DNA of 64,000 nt from Butyrivibrio sp. LC3010 (GCF_000424385.1 NZ_KE384180.1:1-64000), one strand, 5' to 3'. Positions 18,191 through 26,563 are shown, numbered from the stretch's first letter. Notes: a model not told the origin generated them from the sequence alone. Made by a program: numbers and translations.

Positions 18191-18556
18191 TCACACCTCC
18201 TCATTCTCATGCTTGATCTCGGTAATAATCTGCCTTATTCTTCTCTCAGATAGTCCCATAGCCCTTGACAGTTCAGCGGGTTTCAGCCTATTCATGTTTT
18301 CTTTTATAAATTCTCTTGTGTATTCTTTAGAATATAGCCTTTGGGGAAAGGTAACATTTAGACCTGAAAATCTCTTCCAGATTTTTATTGTTGCAGTATC
18401 CCCTAGCAGTTCCGCTAATTCCTTATAAATGCCTCCATATAGGTCTGGATTACTATTCACGCCTTCTATCACCTCCTCATTCAATTGTAATTTTTCCGAT
18501 TTGAAATTATCCTTTGTTAATTGCCTTGTATTTTTCATGTGAAATTTGCACCGCAT
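18191..18556 (-). CDS. Mor-like helix-turn-helix regulator
   Basis: 121 residues. The segment IYKELAELLGDTATIKIWKRFSG followed by LSRAMGLSERRIRQII matches the layout of the Mor/C-protein transcription activator family first known from phage Mu. The start at 18556 is uncertain; an internal ATG (18538) is an alternative. It is followed immediately by the zinc-ribbon membrane protein, so it may control or be coupled to it. The Mor family suggests a mobile-element origin. Confidence 0.6.
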   Translation of the reverse strand: MRCKFHMKNTRQLTKDNFKSEKLQLNEEVIEGVNSNPDLYGGIYKELAELLGDTATIKIWKRFSGLNVTFPQRLYSKEYTREFIKENMNRLKPAELSRAMGLSERRIRQIITEIKHENEEV

Positions 18557-18703
18557 ATTTCCTCTTTTATTTGCAGTGCATTCCTCCTTTCACTACAAGG
18601 TGTGTAATTTTTGCGGAATTAATTCAGAGGTGGCATAGCCGTAAATGCAGATAGCACAAGGCTTTTCATATATTAATAGAAGAATCAGATTAGCCATTTT
18701 GAA

Positions 18704-18738
18704 GAAAAAAAGACACCATAGCATATTGCTATGATGTC
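18704..18738 (-). terminator. terminator in the 18557-18922 gap
   Basis: GACACCATAGCA and TGCTATGATGTC form a hairpin, followed on the minus strand by T7. It probably ends transcription of the phosphodiesterase gene, leaving a long 3' end. The rest of the gap holds only the short plus-strand reading frame at 18857. Confidence 0.65.
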
Positions 18739-18856
18739 GATACTAATCATCCACCTTATAACTAAAGAAAAATAGACAATATTATTTCCCCAAACTGGTT
18801 GATTTATTTTTGCTCTCCTCCTGCTACTATATAAGCATAGAAGGAGGAACCTAAAA

Positions 18857-18880
18857 ATGAATACTAAAGGAAACCTATAA
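18857..18880 (+). other. very short plus-strand reading frame with ribosome-binding site
   Basis: AGGAGGAACC stands 8 nt before an ATG that encodes MNTKGNL then TAA; the same frame continues for 15 codons (GTVTVAGSRWWCFGL) to a second TAA at 18928. It may be a broken peptide gene or a chance arrangement. Confidence 0.2.
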
Positions 18881-18922
18881 GGTACCGTCACTGTGGCAGG
18901 ATCCCGGTGGTGGTGCTTTGGG

Positions 18923-19435
18923 TTATAAGGACTCTTCTATTTCTTTAATCTCCGGTATTACCTCGTAGTCATCTGTAACTGTAATAACGGCATATGTAGC
19001 TTTATCGCCTGTAACCTGCGGATAACAGATGCTTCCCGGATTTACAAGAGTGATATTATTTTCTTTGTCCTTCACAATCTCTGCAAAGTGGCTGTGACCA
19101 AAGAGGACAAGATCAGCGCATCTTGATTTAGCCGCTTCTTTCAAAGTCTTAAGGCTTTCCTCATATTTAACATTGTAGGCATTTCCATGTGTTACCCATA
19201 CGTTTAAGAAGCCAGCCTTGAATTCCTCGTTAAGTGGAAGACTGTTTCCAAAGTCGCAGTTACCGCGGACTATCTTTACCTCATATGATGGATCATCTCC
19301 TGTTATGGTAGAAATAGAATCCTGGATATCACCGCAGTGAACAAGAAAATCAAAGGGAGATTCTTTTTCAATGGCTTTTTTTGCAAAGCCCGGATATCCA
19401 TGTGAATCTGATATTACTAGTATTTTTTTGTTCAT
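18923..19435 (-). CDS. YfcE/MJ0936-type metallophosphoesterase
   Basis: 170 residues, full length for the family. Metal-binding motifs are visible in order: SDSHG (D9, H11), CGDI, RGNCD, THGN and GHSH, which together bind the two metals of a calcineurin-like phosphodiesterase. Family members hydrolyse phosphodiesters such as cyclic nucleotides or nucleotide by-products in the cytosol. Its ATG overlaps the stop of the upstream 51-residue gene (ATGA), so it is translationally coupled to it. Confidence 0.85.
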   Translation of the reverse strand: MNKKILVISDSHGYPGFAKKAIEKESPFDFLVHCGDIQDSISTITGDDPSYEVKIVRGNCDFGNSLPLNEEFKAGFLNVWVTHGNAYNVKYEESLKTLKEAAKSRCADLVLFGHSHFAEIVKDKENNITLVNPGSICYPQVTGDKATYAVITVTDDYEVIPEIKEIEESL

Positions 19436-19587
19436 AACGATATCTCCGCTTCATTATAATCTGATGGATAAATGATAAAATCCTTTGCATCAAGCGCCTC
19501 TTCTTCTCCGAAGATGTTAAGCTGTTTTGCACCCTCCAGCATATGGTCATATGCTTTCTTTTCTTCATCTGTCAGTTCTCTTGCCAC
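19432..19587 (-). CDS. 51-residue acidic protein, ATGA-coupled to the phosphodiesterase
   Basis: GTG start with AGGAGA 7 nt upstream; the product begins VARELTDEEKKAYDHM and ends in LDAKDFIIYPSDYNEAEISL. It is acidic, soluble and not recognised. Its LDAKDFII tail recurs at the C-terminus of the SWIM protein at 26169. The 4-bp overlap with the phosphodiesterase start argues that it is a real gene. The 240 bp upstream (19588-19827) hold no feature I can name. Confidence 0.6.
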   Translation of the reverse strand: MARELTDEEKKAYDHMLEGAKQLNIFGEEEALDAKDFIIYPSDYNEAEISL

Positions 19588-19827
19588 GATATGTCTCCTG
19601 CCTGTATATTACTCTTTTCTAATTATATGGCACTCCGGATTAATTGGCGAGACCAGACAACACCATGGGTATTCCCACAGCACCGCCTGGCCTCTATTAT
19701 CTGAAGAATCTTTAAATCTCTTCAAGTAAATAAATTTTAGCTTTTAAAGTTAGCTTTGACCATTAGTAAAATCGTCAAAAACGGTTGATATTGAAAGGGA
19801 ACTATCAAAAGAAATTCCGCATTCAAA

Positions 19828-21768
19828 TCAAAGACTTGAACCTGCATAGAATCCTTCTCTTACAGCATCACCAATCTTGCCGAGTTTCATGCTGTCACCA
19901 ATGATTCTTGTCTTTGTAGGATATTTATCCCTGATCTTTTCGGCAACATCTCTTACAGGTCTCATTCCAAATGCTGCAATAACAGTATCTGCCTTTATTT
20001 CTTCCCTTGAACCGTCTGCTTTCTCAATAGTAACTGCATCAGATGAGATGGAAACAACTTTTGAATCGGTCTTCATCTCTACCCCATTTTCAGCAAGCTT
20101 CTGGAAAAGTGTTATCTTATTGATGAACATTACATCCTTTCCACATTCAGGAAGCATCTCAACAATTGTAACTTTCTTTCCAAGCTCAGAAGCCATCTCA
20201 AGGGCTCCATCAAGACCTGAAAGTCCACCACCGCAGATTACAATGTTATCACCCTTGATCCTGGACTGATCCTTATGTGCATCCAAGATAGTAACCACAT
20301 TGCTGCCATCTATTCCATCTATCGGAGGAACAAAAGGCGCTGCTCCTGATCCTATAATGATGTTATCGCAATCAGAAAGGAATGCTTCATCACCCTTAAC
20401 TTCTGTGCCGAGATGTATATCAACACCCAGTTTTTCAAGCTGTACTGTAAGATACTTTGTGAATTTCTTAATGTTTGTCTTGAACTTTGCTGTGCAGATA
20501 TCGCCCATCACTCCGCCAAGCTTATCGGACTTTTCATAAAGTGATACCTTATGACCCACAGTTGCAGCGACACGTGCAGCTTCCATTCCGGCAGGACCGC
20601 CACCAATGATAACAATTTTCTTGGGATTCTCTGTCTTAGTAAGCTTAAAGCGCTCTTCTTCCATAGCCTGGACATTAACCGCACATGAAAGCTTTGTATG
20701 GTTATTCCAGATTCGTCCGATACAGAATTCATTACATCTAAGACATGGACGGATATCCTCTACTCTTCCCTCAATAAGCTTATTGCAGATATCGGGATCA
20801 GCTATAAGCGCACGTCCAAAGTTTACAAAATCTGCGTTGCCAGATTTGATGAGTTCCAATGCTGTATCAGGGTTGTGTGTTCCTGCGTTGAATATCGGAA
20901 CAGTAACTGTTTTTCTTGCTTCCTCGCATACATAAGCCATGCATGCTTCTCCGAGATATGACGGAGGGAAGATATAATCAAGAGTCTCATAGCAACCTGC
21001 ATCGATATCAAATGCATCAACGCCGCCTTCTTCCAGGACTTTAAGGAGTTTCATACTATCTTCAAGCGTTCTTCCACCTTCAAAGCGGTGATCTAATGAT
21101 ATTCTGAAAATGATAGGAAGCTTATCGCCAACAACACTCTTCATTGCCTGAACTATTTCAACTGGGAAACGAGCACAGTTCTCAGGACTTCCGCCATACT
21201 CATCAGTTCTCTTGTTCCATACAGGTGACATAAACTGATCGATAAGGTATCCTGCGTGCGCATGGATCTCTATTGCATCAAAGCCGGCATCCCTAGCCAG
21301 TCCTGCTGCAAACTTAAATTCTTCCATCATTTCCCTGATCTCATCTTTAGTAAGTGCATGGCACTTAATACTGGGGTCAAATACAGATGAGGTCTCTGAT
21401 GATGAAATTGGAGGATTACCCAATGTGTCAGGAAAGGCATTTCGTCCTGTGCCGGGACTTATCTGACATACAATCTTGGCACCATAACGGTGAACTCCAT
21501 CACAAACTGCTGTAAGTGACGGAAGAACGGTGAAACTGTCAAGATATCCCTCCATAGAACCCTGTGCAAGTCTTTCATTAAGCATCTGGCATCCCAGGAA
21601 GATTATTCCTGTACCGCCCTTAGCTCTCTCTATAAAATAGTCAATTTCCTGTGCATCCTTTCTGCCATTAGTAAATGCAGAGTTTGTACCCATTGGGCTC
21701 ATACCGATGCGGTTCTTGACTTCCATGTTCCCGATTTTAAACGGTGTAAACAATTCCTTATAATCCAT
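19828..21768 (-). CDS. enoate-reductase/BaiCD-like flavin and Fe-S oxidoreductase
   Basis: 646 residues from the ATG at 21768 (GGTAGGAG upstream; the longer open frame has no ribosome-binding site). An Old Yellow Enzyme TIM barrel comes first, with EIHAHAGYLIDQF (167-179) for FMN and substrate. A [4Fe-4S] site follows with C342, C345, C349 and C362, then an FAD/NAD(P) module starting with GGGPAG (389-394). Relatives are 2-enoate reductases, 2,4-dienoyl-CoA reductase and bile-acid BaiCD/BaiH; all reduce activated C=C bonds. It is divergent from a TetR gene and probably repressed by it through the operator at 21808. Substrate unknown. Confidence 0.85.
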   Translation of the reverse strand: MDYKELFTPFKIGNMEVKNRIGMSPMGTNSAFTNGRKDAQEIDYFIERAKGGTGIIFLGCQMLNERLAQGSMEGYLDSFTVLPSLTAVCDGVHRYGAKIVCQISPGTGRNAFPDTLGNPPISSSETSSVFDPSIKCHALTKDEIREMMEEFKFAAGLARDAGFDAIEIHAHAGYLIDQFMSPVWNKRTDEYGGSPENCARFPVEIVQAMKSVVGDKLPIIFRISLDHRFEGGRTLEDSMKLLKVLEEGGVDAFDIDAGCYETLDYIFPPSYLGEACMAYVCEEARKTVTVPIFNAGTHNPDTALELIKSGNADFVNFGRALIADPDICNKLIEGRVEDIRPCLRCNEFCIGRIWNNHTKLSCAVNVQAMEEERFKLTKTENPKKIVIIGGGPAGMEAARVAATVGHKVSLYEKSDKLGGVMGDICTAKFKTNIKKFTKYLTVQLEKLGVDIHLGTEVKGDEAFLSDCDNIIIGSGAAPFVPPIDGIDGSNVVTILDAHKDQSRIKGDNIVICGGGLSGLDGALEMASELGKKVTIVEMLPECGKDVMFINKITLFQKLAENGVEMKTDSKVVSISSDAVTIEKADGSREEIKADTVIAAFGMRPVRDVAEKIRDKYPTKTRIIGDSMKLGKIGDAVREGFYAGSSL

Positions 21769-21807
21769 TTTTCTCCTACCTTTCCTACCCAAAAATGTTT
21801 TTACATA

Positions 21808-21821
21808 TTTACACAGGTAAA
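21808..21821. promoter_or_regulatory. TetR-type operator, reductase side
   Basis: TTTACACAGGTAAA, 40 bp upstream of the reductase ATG. It differs at two positions from the site at 22027, so the two form a matched operator pair in the divergent region. Confidence 0.65.
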
Positions 21822-22026
21822 TATATAGTTGCCATACGTAAATTATCACGTCATTAAAAATGTGTGTCAATAAAACATGGTGTCCAATCTGTATTTCTGT
21901 CACCTTACACAAATTTGTCTGACAACTTTTATTAATTTTTCTTACGGTATAAGAGCTTCGAAATAAAAAATATTTTACTATCGACGCTTATAATAGTGCA
22001 TGATATTATTGTATAGTTAATTTATG

Positions 22027-22040
22027 TTTACCGAGGTAAA
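22027..22040. promoter_or_regulatory. TetR-type operator overlapping the tetR ribosome-binding site
   Basis: TTTACCGAGGTAAA, ending 5 nt before the ATG of the TetR gene. Its GAGGT also serves as the Shine-Dalgarno sequence, which would make autorepression very direct. Confidence 0.65.
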
Positions 22041-22045
22041 TTTAT

Positions 22046-22657
22046 ATGAAACAAATTACAAGAGATTACATTAAAAATACTGCAATAGAACTTATAAGAA
22101 AAAAAGGATATTCCAGTGTCACCATAAATGACATCTGTGATTCATGTGGCATTACGAAGCCGACTTTTTACAAATATGCAGGCTCTAAAGATGAGCTTGT
22201 CCTGGATCTGTATGATACAACAGTAAAAGAACTGATATCTGATCCTTACCATTTCATAGAAACTGATTCCTCATTAGAACAGCTTTTGTATATCTTCTCA
22301 AAACTGATAGAAGATACTACTGCTTTTGGATATGATCTTTTCAGTCAGATGATAATAGCAAATCTTCAGGATAACCGTCATAGCCTTGACATGCGCGATT
22401 CACTTACCAGAATGGGTGAACTCATAATTAAAAAAGCCCAGAATAAAGGCGAAATAAGAAATATGAATGATCCCCAAATACTGTACCATTCTCTTGCCCA
22501 CCTCTTTACAGGCCATGAACTCAAATGGTGCATCTGCAATGGGAAGAGCAATGATTTTGAAGAATTTTATCTGGGCCTTAATGCCATGCTTGATGTAAGG
22601 GATGATCTGCGAGATTTATATAAGCGTTACCTTAAAAAAACCCAAAATAACAAATGA
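22046..22657 (+). CDS. TetR/AcrR-family repressor
   Basis: 203 residues, normal for the family. The N-terminal HTH reads IKNTAIELIRKKGYSSVTINDICDSCG then ITKPTFYKYAGSKDEL, the classic TetR helix 2-3 and turn. The C-terminal ligand domain is unclassified. It is transcribed away from the enoate-reductase-like gene, with a pair of near-identical palindromes between them, so it most likely represses both until a substrate-like ligand binds. Confidence 0.85.
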   Translation: MKQITRDYIKNTAIELIRKKGYSSVTINDICDSCGITKPTFYKYAGSKDELVLDLYDTTVKELISDPYHFIETDSSLEQLLYIFSKLIEDTTAFGYDLFSQMIIANLQDNRHSLDMRDSLTRMGELIIKKAQNKGEIRNMNDPQILYHSLAHLFTGHELKWCICNGKSNDFEEFYLGLNAMLDVRDDLRDLYKRYLKKTQNNK

Positions 22658-22671
22658 CCCCCCTAAAAAAT

Positions 22672-22700
22672 CCTCCCGGAAATGTACTATTTCCGGGAGG
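22672..22700. terminator. hairpin between convergent tetR and hsp20 (repeated element)
   Basis: CCTCCCGGAAA, loop TGTACTA, TTTCCGGGAGG. It serves as a bidirectional terminator position. A second copy with the same loop except one base is at 47781-47808, so this is a dispersed repeat. Confidence 0.6.
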
Positions 22701-22739
22701 ATTAGTAGAAGTTTATCTATGAGAAGATGCCTTATCTTT

Positions 22740-23186
22740 TCATGCTATCTGGATATGCTTCTTTTCAGGAAGCTTTGGCTGTTCCTTCTTAGGAATCATC
22801 AGAGTAAGAACTCCGTGTTTGAAGGATGCTTTTACATCATCTTCTGTGACCTGCTCTCCAACATAGAAACTACGCTGCATGGATCCGGAGTACCGCTCCT
22901 GTCTTATTAGCCTGCCCTTCTTATCACTCTTGTCATTATTCATGTCCTTAGAAGCGCTGATGGTAAGATATCCATCATTTAATTCAAGGCTAATGTCCTC
23001 TTTACTGAATCCTGGAAGATCTACATTTACTTCATACTGATTATCTTCTTCCTTAACATCAGTCTTCATTAGCCTATCAGCATGTCTTCCATAGAGCTTA
23101 CGCTCCATGTTATTCAGTTCTCTGAAATCAGGGAAATTAAACAGATTGTCAAATAGATTTTCTTCAAAAATACTCGGTGCTAACAT
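22740..23186 (-). CDS. hsp20: small heat-shock protein Hsp20
   Basis: 148 residues from the ATG at 23186 with AAAGGAGG upstream. The alpha-crystallin domain is clear: YEVNVDLPGFSKEDISLEL near its start and GVLTLMIPK at its end, followed by a short tail IQIA of the I-x-I anchor type. It is an ATP-independent holdase in the cytoplasm. A CIRCE element and an overlapping promoter stand 130 bp upstream, so it belongs to the HrcA regulon. Confidence 0.92.
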   Translation of the reverse strand: MLAPSIFEENLFDNLFNFPDFRELNNMERKLYGRHADRLMKTDVKEEDNQYEVNVDLPGFSKEDISLELNDGYLTISASKDMNNDKSDKKGRLIRQERYSGSMQRSFYVGEQVTEDDVKASFKHGVLTLMIPKKEQPKLPEKKHIQIA

Positions 23187-23300
23187 AATTTTTTCCTCCT
23201 TTGCATCAAAAAAATATATTTTTGAGCATTGGGACGGAGGGTTTAGATCATTGGAATTCATAAGTCCTAACGGTCTTCTCTGTTCCTTTGTTCTATATAT

Positions 23301-23329
23301 GGTATAACACCAAATTAGCACTCTGTCAA
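23301..23329 (-). promoter_or_regulatory. hsp20 promoter
   Basis: On the minus strand TTGACA (23324-23329) and TATACC (23301-23306) are separated by 17 bp. The -35 box lies in the centre of the CIRCE element, so HrcA binding would block RNA polymerase. Confidence 0.75.
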
Positions 23330-23341
23330 GCAGAGTGCTAA
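23315..23341. promoter_or_regulatory. CIRCE element (HrcA operator)
   Basis: TTAGCACTC, 9-bp spacer, GAGTGCTAA: an exact match to the CIRCE consensus. Confidence 0.95.
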
Positions 23342-23348
23342 TTATTTT

Positions 23349-23522
23349 TTAGTGATTTAACACTTCCAGAAAATTTGCAACTTTTTCTGCAGCTTCTCTT
23401 CCTGCAGCATTATATATAGCAGTATCTACGCCACTTCCAATAGCAACCTTCGGGTTTGCTGTGTTCACTATGGCATCTGCTTTTACTTTTGTAATATCAT
23501 TCCTGATAATTTGAAATGGCAT
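23349..23522 (-). pseudogene. macro-domain protein, N-terminal remnant
   Basis: 57 residues starting MPFQIIRNDITKVKADAIVNTANPK, then GSGVDTAIYNAAG: the beginning of an ADP-ribose-binding macro domain (normally about 170 or more residues) including the NTAN and GVDxAI loops. It then changes to REAAEKVANFLEVLNH and stops, so about two thirds of the domain is missing. A GGTGATGG site precedes the ATG. A deletion remnant; probably not functional. Confidence 0.65.
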
Positions 23523-23597
23523 TATCCATCACCTACGCTTTATATGTTTTATTGAATCTCCGAAATTCTTTTGCCACCTATTCTTTCAGTCTGTTGA

Positions 23598-23765
23598 TCA
23601 GCTTTCCTCACCATTTATGTCTGCTACACTGTCAGCTACATCAGTTATCATCCTTGCTATTGAATGTCCGATATCTGTATCATGCTTTTTAACAAATTCT
23701 TCTGTCTTTACGGTAAATTCTGCCCACAGATCATCACTATTATCATGCCCGCAATCCTTGATCAT
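23598..23765 (-). CDS. 55-residue acidic protein, ATGA-coupled
   Basis: Starts MIKDCGHDNSDDLWAEF. Its ATG overlaps the TGA of the upstream membrane protein gene. The same frame is also open upstream (NEAYALLK), so it could instead be the C-terminus of a frameshifted protein. No family recognised. Confidence 0.4.
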   Translation of the reverse strand: MIKDCGHDNSDDLWAEFTVKTEEFVKKHDTDIGHSIARMITDVADSVADINGEES

Positions 23766-24025
23766 CTTAAGCAGGGCATATGCCTCATTATACGGTTCAT
23801 GGCAATGATGAGTCCTGCCATAATTAAGATAAACGGAAAAGCTTCCAGTAAAATGGGGCCTAAAAAATACGGTATAAAAAGCTGGAAAATAAGGGCTATA
23901 GTATGAAAATCTGACATCATTAAGAATACAAATGAAGCAACAATTATTATTTCAATTATTAACAGTATCCTTAGTAGATGCTTCTTCCATGAGTTTTTAT
24001 TATATTTCACACTATGTTTGCTCAT
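23762..24025 (-). CDS. two-TM hypothetical membrane protein
   Basis: 87 residues from the ATG at 24025 (GGAGG 6 nt upstream). A basic N-terminus is followed by two hydrophobic helices (IIEIIIVASFVFLMM and FILIMAGLIIAM). No known family. It follows the lipoprotein gene by 29 bp and overlaps the next small gene, suggesting a short operon. Confidence 0.5.
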   Translation of the reverse strand: MSKHSVKYNKNSWKKHLLRILLIIEIIIVASFVFLMMSDFHTIALIFQLFIPYFLGPILLEAFPFILIMAGLIIAMNRIMRHMPCLR

Positions 24026-24054
24026 GTTATCCTCCATGTTGTAATAGTTATACC

Positions 24055-24720
24055 TTAGCCCCATAGTTTCTGCATTTTCTGAAGCACAGTTTTATATTCC
24101 AAATCTGAATCAGGCCTTACTTTTATAAAAACAACGTCCTTATCAGGATAGTATAAATCAACACATATATATTTACTGATGGTGCGGACACGGCACAGAT
24201 AATCATATATTGATGAAGCCGCTGTGTATGGATCATCAGCTATAATATCAATCTTTATGAAGATGGTATTTTTATCTGCATCGTTTTTAAACTCTTCGTA
24301 GCTGTGACTACCTGTGTGTGTGCTAAAAATCTGATCTTCAATACTTCTTAGAGTCCATCCATCAGCATTTGTTTCTACATCAGATAATTCCTTGTTTATT
24401 GTATCTTGATATAAAGCTTTTTCATAGTTATCGGCCATATATGGATCAGAATCTTTCTGCCTGTATGCATCACAGTTACATGTGAAAGTGACACCGGTAT
24501 CTTCAGATTTTGCATCAAATCTGTAATAGTATCTTGCAACCATCATATTGTTATTATTTTCGAGTTCTGATCCAGTTATTTCAAATTGCTCATCATACTT
24601 TTGCTTTAAATATGAAAGCATATATTTTTTTGCTTTTGCCTCTGATACCTTTTTGGAACAACCACTTAGTAGCGCAGCAAATGCAAGGATAGCAATGAAC
24701 ACCGTTAGCTTGTATTTCAT
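24055..24720 (-). CDS. hypothetical lipoprotein
   Basis: 221 residues from the ATG at 24720. The N-terminal signal ends in the lipobox LLSGC, so the protein should be lipid-anchored on the outer face of the membrane. The rest is polar with several tyrosine- and aspartate-rich segments and no recognised domain. A GGAGG lies 11 nt before the ATG. First gene of the lipoprotein-membrane protein group. Confidence 0.65.
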   Translation of the reverse strand: MKYKLTVFIAILAFAALLSGCSKKVSEAKAKKYMLSYLKQKYDEQFEITGSELENNNNMMVARYYYRFDAKSEDTGVTFTCNCDAYRQKDSDPYMADNYEKALYQDTINKELSDVETNADGWTLRSIEDQIFSTHTGSHSYEEFKNDADKNTIFIKIDIIADDPYTAASSIYDYLCRVRTISKYICVDLYYPDKDVVFIKVRPDSDLEYKTVLQKMQKLWG

Positions 24721-25029
24721 ATCAATCAATTCCTCCGCGTAAAAAGTTCCCCGAGCTTCAATTATAGGGTAAATCTGTAAAGAGTTGAAGCAATCTTTCC
24801 TTTTGTCAACATTTTATATGGATAAAAGTCATGAATATATATTTATAAATGCAAAATACAGGTGGTTAAGTCCTGAGTTTAAAGGATTATATCTGTTTCA
24901 ATGAAGAGATAGTTTCACAGATTCTCCATACTTTTGACACTTTCTCTTACGATTTTGTTTGTATCATATAAACATCAGAAATGATAACAACCCCCTCATA
25001 AGAACACAAAAACTTTTCTTCAAAAAAAT

Positions 25030-25076
25030 AAGCTGGAACTTACGTGACAAAGTTCCAGCTTTCCCCATTAATGGGG
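25030..25076 (-). terminator. terminator of the Nudix gene and adjoining palindrome
   Basis: AAGCTGGAACTT (25030-25041) pairs with AAGTTCCAGCTT (25050-25061); on the minus strand a T-rich run follows. CCCCATTAATGGGG (25063-25076) is a separate perfect palindrome next to it. The rest of 24721-25124 shows nothing I can name. Confidence 0.65.
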
Positions 25077-25124
25077 TGTGGTGACTGCAGAAAGATACTC
25101 CTGCCAATCATCTACCGCCAAAGG

Positions 25125-25652
25125 TCATAATGTTTGTTCGATTACCTTTAGCCCATTTCCCATCTCTTCATCATTGTGATCCATCACATGATTATAGAAT
25201 TCATGAAAAGGCATTGTTTTTACATCATTTACTTCATAATGATTAAATGAGAAGCCATTTTCAGGGACTTCTACACGTATCATAAATACCGATGCCAACA
25301 GCCCGGTTCCATCATTCCAGTCCTTTATGTAGTCAAAGGCAAGTTTCAGATCCTGTGGATTGACGGCAATACCCAGTTCTTCAGAAAGTTCTCTTACTGC
25401 AGCTTCACCAGGTGTTTCCCCGGAACGTACCCCGCCACCTGTCATGTCCCATTTCCCGGCATAATATCTGGCCTTTAGTGAACGCTGCTGTACTACGTAC
25501 ATACCTTCACCTTCTCCGGGTGTGGGAGAATCCGCAGTTTTCATTATGATTAGTACATGTCTGTAATACTCGCCGGGGATCTTAGCTTCATGTTTTTCTT
25601 TAATTTTTCCTGTAGGGATCTCATCCCTTGTATATACATCTATATATTCCAT
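25125..25652 (-). CDS. Nudix hydrolase
   Basis: 175 residues from the ATG at 25652, which lies 8 nt after the stop of the HD gene; a longer frame would overlap that gene. The Nudix box GGGVRSGETPGEAAVRELSE plus ELGI has the full Gx5Ex7REUxEExGU pattern. The overall layout resembles isopentenyl-diphosphate-isomerase-like Nudix proteins of Firmicutes. It should cleave a nucleoside-diphosphate-linked substrate in the cytosol; the substrate is unknown. Confidence 0.8.
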   Translation of the reverse strand: MEYIDVYTRDEIPTGKIKEKHEAKIPGEYYRHVLIIMKTADSPTPGEGEGMYVVQQRSLKARYYAGKWDMTGGGVRSGETPGEAAVRELSEELGIAVNPQDLKLAFDYIKDWNDGTGLLASVFMIRVEVPENGFSFNHYEVNDVKTMPFHEFYNHVMDHNDEEMGNGLKVIEQTL

Positions 25653-25659
25653 GAAACGA

Positions 25660-26121
25660 TTACAGCCCCAGTTCTTTGCAGAGAGCATCATATCTCTTCT
25701 GCTCTTTTTCTTTTACAGGCTTCGATGAATCTTTAAAACAGTGGTCTATAACATCTGCATCCTTTAGAAGCTCATCCATCGGAGAATCTGTCACGAGTTT
25801 ATCATCGTGATGGTATATCGCAGAACATATGATATCAGTTTCTTCTTTTGACGTGATGCCAAGTTCTTCTAGAATCTTTCTCGCCAGATCTGCTCCGAGA
25901 TGGGCGTGGTCTTCATAGGAACCACTCTTATATGCATGAAGATCGTGAAGCATTCCTGACATAGCACCTAATTGCTCATTAAGTCCGCGCTTCTTTGCGA
26001 GAATTGTTGCCGCAAGTGATACGCCGTAAAGATGAGCTGTTGCGCTAGTCCTTTTGTCTGATTCAGTAATGTTAGCAAGTTCCTTGTCGATATATGTCCT
26101 CAAATCTTTTAATCTACTCAT
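25660..26121 (-). CDS. HD-domain hydrolase
   Basis: 153 residues. The HD pattern is visible: H30, H59-D60 (MLHDLHAY), H72/H74 and D124 (DADVIDH), with YHHD in between. Small HD proteins of this type are phosphohydrolases; a YfbR/YedJ-like role is possible, but the substrate is not deducible. It is upstream of and nearly contiguous with the Nudix gene, so both may clean up nucleotides together. Confidence 0.75.
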   Translation of the reverse strand: MSRLKDLRTYIDKELANITESDKRTSATAHLYGVSLAATILAKKRGLNEQLGAMSGMLHDLHAYKSGSYEDHAHLGADLARKILEELGITSKEETDIICSAIYHHDDKLVTDSPMDELLKDADVIDHCFKDSSKPVKEKEQKRYDALCKELGL

Positions 26122-26168
26122 GTGTACCTCCGGATGCTATGAATTATTTTTCTAATAAATTGGTATTA

Positions 26169-26531
26169 TTACATTTCATCTTCTGTTTCACAGGGGCGAT
26201 CTATGATAAAATCCTTGGCATCAAGCTCCTCTTCTTCCTTTTCCCATTCCTCTACCTGCTTTAAAAAGTCCTCTGCAGCTTTGGGATATGCTGTGAAATA
26301 TAGGGCTATCATGTGCTTACAGACAACTCTTCTTCCGTCAGCAAACGGACATGTACAGGTTGATTTCCTTGGATGCGATATATCAACATGAACCCTGTAT
26401 AGATTTTCGCCCCTTACTGTGCCATCTATCGTAGTATCACTGGTCTTTTCTACTTCTTCTACTTTTTTACTGTTATAGTAATCCATGCCTCGCCATACAG
26501 AATTACCGCTGGCTATTTCTATAAGTCCCAT
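26169..26531 (-). CDS. SWIM zinc-finger protein
   Basis: 120 residues with the SWIM signature C59-T-C61 and C71-K-H73, a zinc-binding nucleic-acid or protein interaction module. The tail is very acidic (EEWEKEEEEL) and ends with LDAKDFIIDRP, matching the tail of the 51-residue protein at 19432. Stand-alone SWIM proteins are common in Clostridia and uncharacterised. Confidence 0.75.
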   Translation of the reverse strand: MGLIEIASGNSVWRGMDYYNSKKVEEVEKTSDTTIDGTVRGENLYRVHVDISHPRKSTCTCPFADGRRVVCKHMIALYFTAYPKAAEDFLKQVEEWEKEEEELDAKDFIIDRPCETEDEM

Positions 26532-26563
26532 TCTTCCCCCTTTAATACCAAACCTCTAATTTT

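Noticed and set aside
18685..18891. 68-codon minus frame in the gap before the phosphodiesterase end
   Set aside because: It crosses a terminator hairpin and has no ribosome-binding site or protein-like pattern.
18881..19695. Apparent inverted pair of GC-rich segments (18881-18925 and 19655-19695)
   Set aside because: Aligned base by base they agree only at about chance level.
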